Below are positions 42,961 through 51,397 of a stretch of DNA of 64,000 nt, one piece after another. The stretch covers positions 310,001 to 374,000 of the forward strand of contig JBQMRP010000004.1 of assembly GCA_052174455.1 (NCBI GenBank), in the 5' to 3' direction. This DNA comes from Arsenophonus sp052174455. Its GTDB lineage: Bacteria > Pseudomonadota > Gammaproteobacteria > Enterobacterales > Enterobacteriaceae. The notes under the pieces are model-generated. The model did not search any database, was not told the DNA's origin, and saw only the letters and a list, made by a program, of their open reading frames with translations. Both the position numbers and the translations under genes were made by a program. Position 1 is the first letter of the stretch. The number at the start of each line of letters is the position of its first letter.

Positions 42961-43156
42961 TGCCATGATTATTTTACATTAGATGTGTTAATAATTTTCT
43001 ATTCTGTCATGTTCTATATTTTTTATGCTAAAATGTTTTTTAATAAAACTTATTAATAAATAATCATCTATTTTTTATGTAGTTATATTATCTTAATTTA
43101 TCTACGTACAAGTAGAAGTATCTACTTTAAGGCAAATTGAGCTCAGAGAGATAATT

Positions 43157-43780
43157 ATGACAAATAAAAATTATAACTATCACCAGACAAAATTTGTTAT
43201 AAGTGCGCCTGATATTCATCATTTACTAAACGATAATGGTATAGAAATTGCTTTTACTGGACGTTCTAACGCTGGTAAATCCAGCACATTAAATGCACTT
43301 ACGAAACAAAAAAATCTAGCCAGAATCAGTAAAACACCTGGCAGAACACAGTTAATCAATTTATTTGAAGTTGCAGATGGTATTAGATTAGTTGATTTAC
43401 CTGGCTACGGTTATGCAGAAGCTCCCGAATCGGTTAAATGGAAATGGCAACAAGCATTAAGTGAATATTTACAAAAAAGAAAATCTTTAAAAGGATTGAT
43501 AATATTAATGGATATTCGTCATCCATTAAAAAATGGAGATATACAAATAATTAAATGGACTGTAGTAATGAATATCCCAATATTAGTATTGCTATCTAAA
43601 GCAGATAAATTAGTACCTAATAAACAAAAAGCTCAAATTATAGCAGTACGTGATAAACTAAAAATAGTGGCTAGTAATATACAGGTTGAAATTTTTTCTT
43701 CATTAAAAAAAATAGGTATCGATAAATTAGAATTTAAATTAGATGAATGGTTTAACAAATGCGATTCTAAACATAATTAA
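43157..43780 (+). CDS. engB: Ribosome biogenesis GTPase EngB (YihA/YsxC)
   Basis: Essential GTPase for late 50S assembly. 207 residues (210 in E. coli). G1 'GRSNAGKSS' at residues 35-43, the switch 'KTPGRTQLINLF' near 62, G3 'DLPGYGYA' near 78, G4 'LLSKADKL' near 147, G5 'IFSSLKKIGI' near 178. In E. coli engB and polA are neighbours on opposite strands with the Spot 42 RNA between them; here both are on the plus strand 1.1 kb apart, with an IS481-like remnant between, and Spot 42 is not seen. A local rearrangement is inferred. RBS 'agagag' precedes the start. Confidence 0.97.
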   Translation: MTNKNYNYHQTKFVISAPDIHHLLNDNGIEIAFTGRSNAGKSSTLNALTKQKNLARISKTPGRTQLINLFEVADGIRLVDLPGYGYAEAPESVKWKWQQALSEYLQKRKSLKGLIILMDIRHPLKNGDIQIIKWTVVMNIPILVLLSKADKLVPNKQKAQIIAVRDKLKIVASNIQVEIFSSLKKIGIDKLEFKLDEWFNKCDSKHN

Positions 43781-44149
43781 TCTACCTAATATATAATTAT
43801 AGAGATTTATTTATCACTACTCTAGCATTTTTAAATCTTAGTTCAAATTATTATATAGAGAGACACTCGCAGCATAGCACTATTGATGCTAAGATGTCTA
43901 CTGATGAATATAGTTAAATGAAAGTATTATAATAATGAGTCTCCATAATAAAATAACTCCAACGCCTAAAATTAGAAGTATTTTTCAAGCCAGCAAATAA
44001 TAGCATAAATCTACTTTAAATAAGCGTTATGCATTTTATAATTTTATCTTTATTTAAAGAGCAAAACGAACTGATATTAATGATCGTAACTATATTTTCA
44101 TGGTTTGCCGGCGATACTGTCATTAGTTTAAAATTCGTAGTTATTTTCC
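43781..44149. other. No gene recognised between engB and IS remnant
   Basis: Spacer of 370 bases. Contains 'ttattatatagag' near 43849, a partial match to the recurring motif at 8541 and 14961. No sign of the spf (Spot 42) RNA expected beside polA in enterics. Confidence 0.45.
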
Positions 44150-44910
44150 TGCAAAATGAAATATCTTTCTCTCGATGGATTTAATTGAAGTCGTATGCGA
44201 ATTTCTGAATCCTGTGTTGATCTCTATTTAGCTTTAATCGTTATTTATCAGGATTAAAGAATGGAATTCTTATAAAATGAGGCAGTAATAGAATAAGTTA
44301 TGAAGCTAAAGTATAAAGCATTTAAAAGCTACGAACTTGATTATCTTTACATAAATGTGAAATATCTTTCATAAATGCAAAATAAAACTTCATGACATAT
44401 CTTTTTATAGGTATAAATCGCGACACTCGATAGATTTTTATCTGTTTTTATAATGCTAAGATAGTGCCAAATATTTGACGTTTCTTACATGCTCTTAATT
44501 AACCATCTTCCCATGGTTATCTATCCGGAATACTTATAGAAAATGGAAAAATTACAGACAAAATTTTAGTTTGCAAAATATTCAGTACGGAAAAATAGAA
44601 TTCGTCGATTTCATTTGTGTATAGAGAACTTGTTATAGAACATTAATTTAACTCACCTAGGAATTCTCAAACGAATGGTATGCTTAAAAGATATAATGAT
44701 ACATGAGGAGAAGCTGTAAAGGCATCATTTCAATTCAGCTTAAGAGATTGAGATGGCTTCATCGATATATTGGTTATACAATTAGAAATTCCTTAATCAC
44801 TATTAAGTAGTAAAACTTTATTGAAGTTTATAAATATTAGTTCAAAGTTAAATTTAAATTATTTAAAAAAACTATACTCTCGTATGAGACGAGAGAACTA
44901 TTAATTATTT
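44150..44910 (+). mobile_element. IS481-like remnant ending at polA
   Basis: Read on the plus strand with frame corrections: 'GINRDTR', 'YNAKI', 'ILIENGK', 'VYRELVIEH', 'NSQTNGM' and 'SSKTLLKF' in the IS481 order, then 'LNYLKK' near 44865. The element ends 16-20 bases before the polA start, so polA is expressed from within or just after it. Confidence 0.55.
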
Positions 44911-44926
44911 TAATGATGAAAAGATT

Positions 44927-45832
44927 ATGGCTCAAATTGTAGAAAACCCATTTATTCTAGTTGATGCCTCCTATTATCTTTACCGTGCATATTATGCTTT
45001 TCCCCCATTAACTAATAGTGCAGGGGAGTCAACTGGTGCTATATATGGTGTTCTTAATATGCTGCGTAGTTTAATTATCCAATATCAGCCGAGTCATATT
45101 GCAGTAGTATTTGATGCTAAAGGGAAAACTTTTCGGAATGAATTGTTTAAGCAGTATAAATATCAACGACCACCAATGCCTGATGATTTGCGTGAACAGA
45201 TAGTGCCATTACATGAAATCCTTATTGCTATGGGTATTCCTTTGTTGGTTGTTGCTGGTGTAGAAGGTGATGATGTAATAGGGACATTAGCTTTACAGGC
45301 TAACAAAAAAGGTTTACCTGTATTGATTAGTACAGGAGATAAAGACATGACTCAATTAGTGACCTCTAATATAACGCTCATTAATACCATGACAAATAGT
45401 GTTTTAGGGCCAACAGAAGTTGTTACTAAATATGGTGTGTTACCTGAGTTGATGATTGATTTTCTCGCTTTAATGGGAGACCCATCCGATAATATTCCAG
45501 GTGTACCTGGTGTAGGAAAAAAAACAGCATTAGCTTTGTTGCAAGGAATTGGTGATCTTGTCACAATTTATAATGATTTATCTATAATTTCTTCGTTAGA
45601 GTTTCGCGGATCGAAAACATTAGCAGCAAAAATGACACAACATAAAGATATTGCTTTTTTATCTTATAAATTAGCTACAATTAAGACTAATATTGATTTA
45701 ACCATAGATTATGATGGATTACTTATGAAGGCCCCTGATATTAAAAAATTACACTCGCTTTTTAGTCGTTATGAATTTAAACGTTGGTTAGTTGATATAC
45801 AAAATAGTGTTTGGCTAACAAAAAACCATTAA
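44927..45832 (+). CDS. polA: DNA polymerase I, 5'-nuclease domain as separate frame
   Basis: The flap endonuclease / 5'-3' exonuclease domain of Pol I, which removes RNA primers and displaced flaps. 301 residues, covering E. coli residues 1 to about 305. The metal-binding acidic residues are present: Asp in 'LVDASYYLYR', 'VVFDAKGKTFR', 'EGDDVIGTLA', 'STGDKDMTQL' and 'MGDPSDNIPGVPGVGKK' (helix-hairpin-helix). The frame stops with TAA at 45830 just after 'YEFKRWLVDI', in what is the linker to the polymerase in other enterics. The rest of polA follows in the same frame after 60 bases. Either a stand-alone nuclease or the first half of a gene with nonsense codons. Confidence 0.93.
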   Translation: MAQIVENPFILVDASYYLYRAYYAFPPLTNSAGESTGAIYGVLNMLRSLIIQYQPSHIAVVFDAKGKTFRNELFKQYKYQRPPMPDDLREQIVPLHEILIAMGIPLLVVAGVEGDDVIGTLALQANKKGLPVLISTGDKDMTQLVTSNITLINTMTNSVLGPTEVVTKYGVLPELMIDFLALMGDPSDNIPGVPGVGKKTALALLQGIGDLVTIYNDLSIISSLEFRGSKTLAAKMTQHKDIAFLSYKLATIKTNIDLTIDYDGLLMKAPDIKKLHSLFSRYEFKRWLVDIQNSVWLTKNH

Positions 45833-45892
45833 ATCTCCGATGAATCTCTCTGTTAATAACAGCAATATTTTTTAGCTGAAGATCCTGCAGAC
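45833..45892 (+). other. polA interdomain linker with in-frame stops
   Basis: Sixty bases that keep the polA frame. With the TAA at 45830 there are three in-frame stops (45830, 45854, 45857). The sequence between reads as a degenerate linker ending in '...FLAEDPAD' before ATG 45893. No strong Shine-Dalgarno precedes that ATG ('gctgaag' lies about 13 bases upstream). Confidence 0.85.
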
Positions 45893-47716
45893 ATGCTATC
45901 AATAGAAAATTATAAAAAGATAATGACTAAAACTGATTTGCTCCAATGGGTTAAAAAATTGCAATCAGCAAAGTGTTTTGCCTTTGATACTGAAACTGAC
46001 AGCCTTAATATGCTATCAGCCAATCTAGTTGGACTCTCTTTTGCCATTGAGGAGGGTAAAGCTGTTTATCTTCCGCTTGGGCATAATTATCTTGATGCAC
46101 CTCAACAATTACCATTAAATGAGGTATTAGCTATGATAAAACCAGTTTTAATTAACAAAAATATTCAAAAGATTGGCAAGAATTTAAAATTCAATTACAG
46201 AGTAATGGCAAATTATGATATTGAATTAAAAAATATGGCTTTTGATATAATGCTGGAATCTTATATATTGAATAGTGTTGCTGGACTTGGTCGTCATGAT
46301 ATGGCTAGTTTAGCACAAAGACATCTTAATCATAAAATTATAACCTATAAAGAGATTGCCGGTAAAGGAAAAAATCAGTTAACATTCAATCAAATTCCAC
46401 TTAAGCAAGCGTCAAATTATGCAGCTGAAGATGCAGATATTACGTTATTATTACACCAAACACTTTGGCCTCAACTTGAAGCGGAACCTAAATTAAAAGA
46501 AATTTTTCAACAGATAGAAATGCCGCTAGTACCGGTATTAGCTCGCATGGAACAGGTTGGAGTGCTTATTGATGCAAATAAGCTGGATAAGCAATCTCAA
46601 GAAATAGGAAATCGATTAATAGAAATTGAAAAAGAAGCTTATGGTATCACTAAGCAAGAATTTAATTTAGCATCAACTAAACAGTTACAATGTATTTTGT
46701 TTGAAAAACTTCAACTGCCAGTAGTAAAGAAAACTCTTAGCGGGGCACCTTCTACTAATGAGAGGGTTTTAGAGGAGTTGGCTTTTACTCATGAGCTGCC
46801 AAAAATTATTTTGCAACATCGTAGCTTGTTAAAATTGAAATCAACTTACACCGATAAATTACCCATGATGATCCATTCAAAAACAAAACGAGTACATACT
46901 TGCTATCACCAGGCAGTAACGGCAACTGGTAGACTCTCTTCTCGTGATCCTAATTTACAAAATATTCCAGTTAGGACTCATGAAGGGCGAAGGATTCGTC
47001 AAGCGTTTATCGCTCGTGAAGGTTATAAAATTGTAGCCGCAGATTATTCGCAAATTGAATTGCGTATTATGGCTCATTTTTCTCAGGATAAAGGATTGCT
47101 TGATGCTTTTGCAGAAGAGAAAGACATTCATAGAGCAACAGCAGCAGAAGTTTTTGGTATATTGTTGACTGATGTAACTAGTGAGCAGCGTCGTAGCGCA
47201 AAAGCAATTAATTTTGGTTTAATTTATGGTATAAGCGCTTTTGGATTATCCTGTCAGTTAGGAATTACTTGTAGTCAGGCTCAGAATTATATAGATCGTT
47301 ATTTTGAGCGCTATCCTGGTGTTTTAAGTTATATGAAGCGTACCCGTAAGAAAGCTGTGCAACAAGGATATGTTGAAACGCTAGCAGGGCGCCGACTTTA
47401 TTTGCCTGATATCAATTCCCGTAATTTAATGAAACGTAAATCATCTGAACGTGAAGCAATTAACGCACCAATGCAAGGAACAGCTGCAGATATTATAAAG
47501 AAAACAATGATTGCATTAGATAATTGGATTGAAACAGTAAAGCCTGATATCTATATGTTGATGCAAGTACATGATGAATTAGTCTTTGAAGTAAAGACGT
47601 CTGCAATTGATCGGTCACAACAAAAAATCCGTCAGTTAATGGAACAAAGTATGAAATTAACAGTTCAACTAAAAGTTGATATTGGTATTGGTGATAATTG
47701 GGATGAAGCACATTAA
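45893..47716 (+). CDS. polA: DNA polymerase I, Klenow part as separate frame
   Basis: 607 residues equal to the Klenow fragment (E. coli residues 324-928): 3'-5' exonuclease domain then polymerase. Polymerase motifs are complete: 'TATGRLSSRDPNLQNIP', motif A 'ADYSQIELR', the O-helix 'RRSAKAINFGLIYG', and motif C 'QVHDELVFEV'. In the exonuclease domain 'FDTETDS' (Asp32, Glu34) and 'YAAEDAD' (Tyr176, Asp180) are kept, but the third metal ligand, Asp424 of E. coli, is Asn101 here (AAT at 46193), with the next residue also changed. The polymerase is therefore probably active and proofreading probably impaired. The start coincides with the natural domain boundary. Confidence 0.94.
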   Translation: MLSIENYKKIMTKTDLLQWVKKLQSAKCFAFDTETDSLNMLSANLVGLSFAIEEGKAVYLPLGHNYLDAPQQLPLNEVLAMIKPVLINKNIQKIGKNLKFNYRVMANYDIELKNMAFDIMLESYILNSVAGLGRHDMASLAQRHLNHKIITYKEIAGKGKNQLTFNQIPLKQASNYAAEDADITLLLHQTLWPQLEAEPKLKEIFQQIEMPLVPVLARMEQVGVLIDANKLDKQSQEIGNRLIEIEKEAYGITKQEFNLASTKQLQCILFEKLQLPVVKKTLSGAPSTNERVLEELAFTHELPKIILQHRSLLKLKSTYTDKLPMMIHSKTKRVHTCYHQAVTATGRLSSRDPNLQNIPVRTHEGRRIRQAFIAREGYKIVAADYSQIELRIMAHFSQDKGLLDAFAEEKDIHRATAAEVFGILLTDVTSEQRRSAKAINFGLIYGISAFGLSCQLGITCSQAQNYIDRYFERYPGVLSYMKRTRKKAVQQGYVETLAGRRLYLPDINSRNLMKRKSSEREAINAPMQGTAADIIKKTMIALDNWIETVKPDIYMLMQVHDELVFEVKTSAIDRSQQKIRQLMEQSMKLTVQLKVDIGIGDNWDEAH

Positions 47717-47829
47717 ATAATAAATATTTTGAAAAAAAGTGTTATGTTGGTAAATTTTATTGCTTTGCTCTCATAGCAAATTTATAATCACATTTATATT
47801 TCAATTATTGTGATTTCAGCAACTTTTTT

Positions 47830-48560
47830 AGGCTAGAAAAATCTTAAATAAAAGATCTTCTACTATAACTATAGTAGCTACTTAGCGATTTTTTTAATCT
47901 GCTAATACACTTACAATAAACTCTTTAAGAATTTTATCGGTTATATAACCCTATTAATGTCTTGGACCATTAATATCGCGATTCGTTCTTTCTTTTTATT
48001 TCCTCATCTCCATCCTTTTCTAGTTTTCCTATGTGGAAATAACGCTTACATTTAAAGGATTTAGAGAAAAAATATTTTTATCGACTTCAATAATAGCGCT
48101 TAGTACATTTATATTGGCTGTCTCCGATGAAGAAAGGAGACAGTGACATCATCTAAATATTGATTTTAAATAAGTGCCTATTTATTTCATTGATTTCTGT
48201 AAAGTTAAACTATGCAATATACATTGCAGATAATTAAATTATTTATCCTTTTGATATCCTCTTTCCAGAGAATATTCTGATCGGGTTGTTAAATGTTTTC
48301 CTGTAATTAAAATTTTGTAATGATATTCCTGTAACTTTAATTTTGACCCCACAGTGGATAATATGTTTACTATGACAATATGGGTAGTGATAAAGTATAA
48401 AGACTTTCTTTAATGCATAAATCGACATTATCCGATAAATTATCGACGAGTCAACTAATAAGATATAGATTTATTTGGTATGGAATAAAGAAAGAGTTTC
48501 TTTGATCTTTATGATTGTTTGTTTTTTATAGTAACTATCAATCTGTATTGAAAATTTTTA
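47830..48560 (-). mobile_element. IS1595-like remnant
   Basis: Minus strand. The N-terminal open piece (48243-48428) reads 'YHYPYCHSKHIIHCGVKIKV' and later 'NYRKTFNN', a zinc-ribbon of the type found at the N-terminus of IS1595/IS1-type transposases with two of the Cys lost. The C-terminal part at 47830-47950 matches the 20770-20870 region. Confidence 0.48.
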
Positions 48561-48637
48561 CAGGATAAGGATTTTATACCAAACAACCTTTACTAATATA
48601 GAAAAAAGTTGAGTTTATGACTTTTCTATTAAAAATT

Positions 48638-49178
48638 AAGTTATGCTGATTTCTGATGTATGAAATTTCGGAGATGTAGTGTATCTAGTTAATTGATTTT
48701 ATGAATAGTATCAAAAATAGAGAGGTAATGTGCCATGAAATTTTACCATACAAGATCTATAAAACCAAATATTATCTATGATTTCCCCTTGCATGAATTA
48801 ATTTATAATTATCCCGGGAAACTGATAAAAACACCACTGTTGAGGGGGTGCTTGAAGTCATGTTGCGATAACACTTTCTGAACTGTCGCCTTTGTCAACA
48901 AATATTTATTATATCGTCTGTAACGATTATTTGCCACAGAGAACTATACAGACGGGTTATTGATAATGTTGAGATTAAAGTTCCTAAAATCAGTGCTATG
49001 TTAGGGATATCTGGTAACGGAATATGTTTTTAATAATTTATTTTTCCGTTTTACTTGAAGTATATAAAATATCGAAAAGTTTATGCTCTCATGTTTATAG
49101 CTATGAGCCATAAGCCACAGGTAATTTTCACAAATCCCATAATGCCGCTTTTCGGTGAAGAGCGCATAGTTTTTCTGT
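48638..49178 (+). mobile_element. IS256-like remnant (5' half)
   Basis: Collinear with the start of the 54180 copy ('gagaggtaatgtgccatgaa', 'atttccccttgcatgaatta'), through 'QTGY..NVEIKVPKI' near 48950. Ends about 49170, where an oppositely oriented fragment begins. Confidence 0.5.
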
Positions 49179-49179
49179 T

Positions 49180-49300
49180 AGAGGTATCAGCATATCTCTA
49201 TTGTTGAAATCATTTACAAAATTAATTAACAAAATAAGCCACAGAATTTATAAACTCCATACACCAGAAATTAGAGTAACTTACTTACTAGCAGTTCTTA
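49180..49300 (-). mobile_element. IS256-like 5' fragment, inverted
   Basis: Matches the minus-strand 5' ends at 38040-38155 and 62130-62240 ('gaaatcatttacaaaattaatta' type words, 'acaccagaaattag'). Abuts the plus-strand copy, so two copies meet tail to head in opposite orientation. Confidence 0.45.
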
Positions 49301-50298
49301 AAATATTCTATCTTAAAATCTATTACTTGATGTAATCAGATAAGCTAATTATTAATCCGCTCTAAATAAATAATTGACTAGATTGTTTTTATTTATATTT
49401 TGCAGGCAAATTATTTGATATTAAAAGACAAAATATTTGATACGAGCAAAAAGCACATAAAGACAAGATATTTGATAGCAATGTTATATTGATGTAAACG
49501 CTTTTAATTTGCTGATGTGTGACGTGCGATATTTTGAAGCTAAATATAAGATAAATAGTAGATTAATTTTTTAAATATTACCCAGAGTTAGACTGAATTT
49601 TCTCTATTACTAATCAGCAATTTAGCAACTTTATTAATTATTATTCCTGTTATAAGAACAATATCAGATAAGGTAGTAATAATGATCTTTAAACGATTTT
49701 TTATACGCTAAAACATTATTAAGATTTTTTATGTGTTTTTAGAGCAAAGTTGAGTTTGTAATGGCGTAATGTAAATATTAGTCTGAATAATTAAATTAGT
49801 TTAAATTGATATATTAGCTAATAATCTAACTAAGTTGCTATTAATCAGCTTAATTAAATTCATATTGCTAATATTTACTATGATGAAGTAGGATCGTTAT
49901 TATGATAGCTGTTTTTTGCGCTATCGTTATTGATGATGTCCTTATTGCTAATAAGGTAGAAATAAGCGTGTAAGGATAAAGTAATTTAGGTTATTTTCAA
50001 ATTTGTACTGTTGTATTAGATTGTTTAATAGTGGTATATAGGAAGTAATAACAATAAGATTGTTGTTAATAGGCTGGAAGGATAAATTTTATAATTATTG
50101 ACTACAAACAAGAGTAAATTGTTCTATTAATAAAGCACAGTTATGACAAACTTATTTTAGATAAGGAAAACTTTTAAACAGTAGTATAAATGTCATGAAA
50201 GTAACATTTTAGTGTTTTTCTGTCATACGTAGCTAAAATATCACCCAGCTGTTATTAACGTAACAATGTCATTTTATACGTATATAGAGAGAATGGTT
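49301..50298. other. 1 kb without recognised gene upstream of bioH
   Basis: In enterics gntX (comF-like) lies upstream of bioH on the other strand. I could not recognise it. The sequence is AT-rich with no open frame; a promoter for bioH must lie near its 3' end but no clear hexamers stand out. Confidence 0.5.
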
Positions 50299-51075
50299 AT
50301 GACGACACTGTTTTGGCAGCAGTTTGGTAAAGGAAAACAAGATATTGTGCTATTGCACGGATGGGGATTGAATGCAGAAGTTTGGCGTATCATTGAAGTT
50401 GGATGTGGTTCCCATTTTCGTCTACATTTTGTTGACTTACCTGGCTATGGTCGTAGTAATTTTTTTCCGCCTATGTCGTTGCAACAAATGGCAGAGGTAA
50501 TTTGGGAGAAAGCACCTAAGCAGGCTATTTGGTTAGGTTGGTCATTAGGTGGATTGATTGCCAGTATCGTTGCAATTAACCATCAAGATGAAATAGCGGG
50601 TTTAATAACAGTGGCTTCATCACCCTGTTTTGGGCAACAAGAAAATTGGCCAGGTATTAAACCTGCAGTACTTAGTGGTTTTGAGCAACAATTACAGACT
50701 GATTTTCAGCGTACTGTAGAACGTTTTCTTGTATTGCAAACATTGGGAACTAAAACAGCTAATGGGGATATACGATTGTTAAAATCGGTAATGTTAGAAC
50801 AATCATTACCTTCAGTTGCTGTATTAAACGCAGGTTTAGAAATTTTACGAACAACTGATCTACGGCAATCATTATTAATGTTAAAAAAACCTTTTTTACG
50901 CATTTATGGCGAGCTTGATAGTTTAGTACCCAAAAAAATAGTACCAATTCTGGATAAATGGTTACCGAATTCCCATTCAGTAGTAATAAAACATGCCGAC
51001 CATGCCCCGTTTATTTCTGATCCTAATCAGTTTATTCAATTGTTAGTTGATTTTTCTTGCGATTTAGAGAAATGA
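50299..51075 (+). CDS. bioH: Pimeloyl-[acyl-carrier protein] methyl ester esterase
   Basis: Alpha/beta hydrolase that releases pimeloyl-ACP from its methyl ester, closing the BioC-BioH route that feeds biotin synthesis. I start at 50299 (MTTLFWQQFGKGK), preceded by 'agagaga'; the longer frame from 50266 adds 11 non-family residues. 258 residues (256 in E. coli). 'LLHGWGLNAEVW' near residue 18, nucleophile elbow 'GWSLGG' with Ser82, the Asp in 'YGELDSLVP' and the His in 'HADHAPFIS' complete the triad. It converges with feoC, as its E. coli counterpart lies near feoC. Retained biotin metabolism may matter to the host or co-symbiont. Confidence 0.95.
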   Translation: MTTLFWQQFGKGKQDIVLLHGWGLNAEVWRIIEVGCGSHFRLHFVDLPGYGRSNFFPPMSLQQMAEVIWEKAPKQAIWLGWSLGGLIASIVAINHQDEIAGLITVASSPCFGQQENWPGIKPAVLSGFEQQLQTDFQRTVERFLVLQTLGTKTANGDIRLLKSVMLEQSLPSVAVLNAGLEILRTTDLRQSLLMLKKPFLRIYGELDSLVPKKIVPILDKWLPNSHSVVIKHADHAPFISDPNQFIQLLVDFSCDLEK

Positions 51076-51157
51076 ATATAGAAGTTATAATGAAATTAAA
51101 AGACTATTTATACAAATAAGTGATAATTTATTAAAAATAATTGCCTACTTTTATAAA

Positions 51158-51397
51158 TTATAAAGAAGTGACTTGATAAATTTTTAGGTTACATTTTTTT
51201 ATTTCTGAGCATTGTTTACAACTATAGTAATTTAAGCAGGATGATTGATCAATTTGCTCTAATTTACCCATGGCAGTTAATTTATCTAACATAGCTTCAA
51301 TCATAGGTAATGAAGCAGAAAATTTTTGACTTATTTGATGAGCATCCATTCTACCATATAGCGCAACCATGTCCCTAACTTGTAATAAACTAATCAT
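51158..51397 (-). CDS. feoC: Ferrous iron transport protein FeoC
   Basis: Small winged-helix protein that binds FeoB and protects it from FtsH in Salmonella. 79 residues, full length. 'MISLLQVRDMVALYGRMDAHQIS' start, recognition helix near 28-50, and the four-cysteine wing 'CLNYYSCKQCSEIKKC' typical of the enteric iron-sulfur form. FeoA and FeoB should lie upstream (above 51397 on this strand) but no open frame for them exists there. An orphan here, possibly on its way to loss or serving another feoB copy. Confidence 0.88.
   Translation of the reverse strand: MISLLQVRDMVALYGRMDAHQISQKFSASLPMIEAMLDKLTAMGKLEQIDQSSCLNYYSCKQCSEIKKCNLKIYQVTSL

Noticed and set aside
50706..50947. Two minus-strand frames inside bioH
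   Set aside because: Antisense shadows of a well-supported gene.
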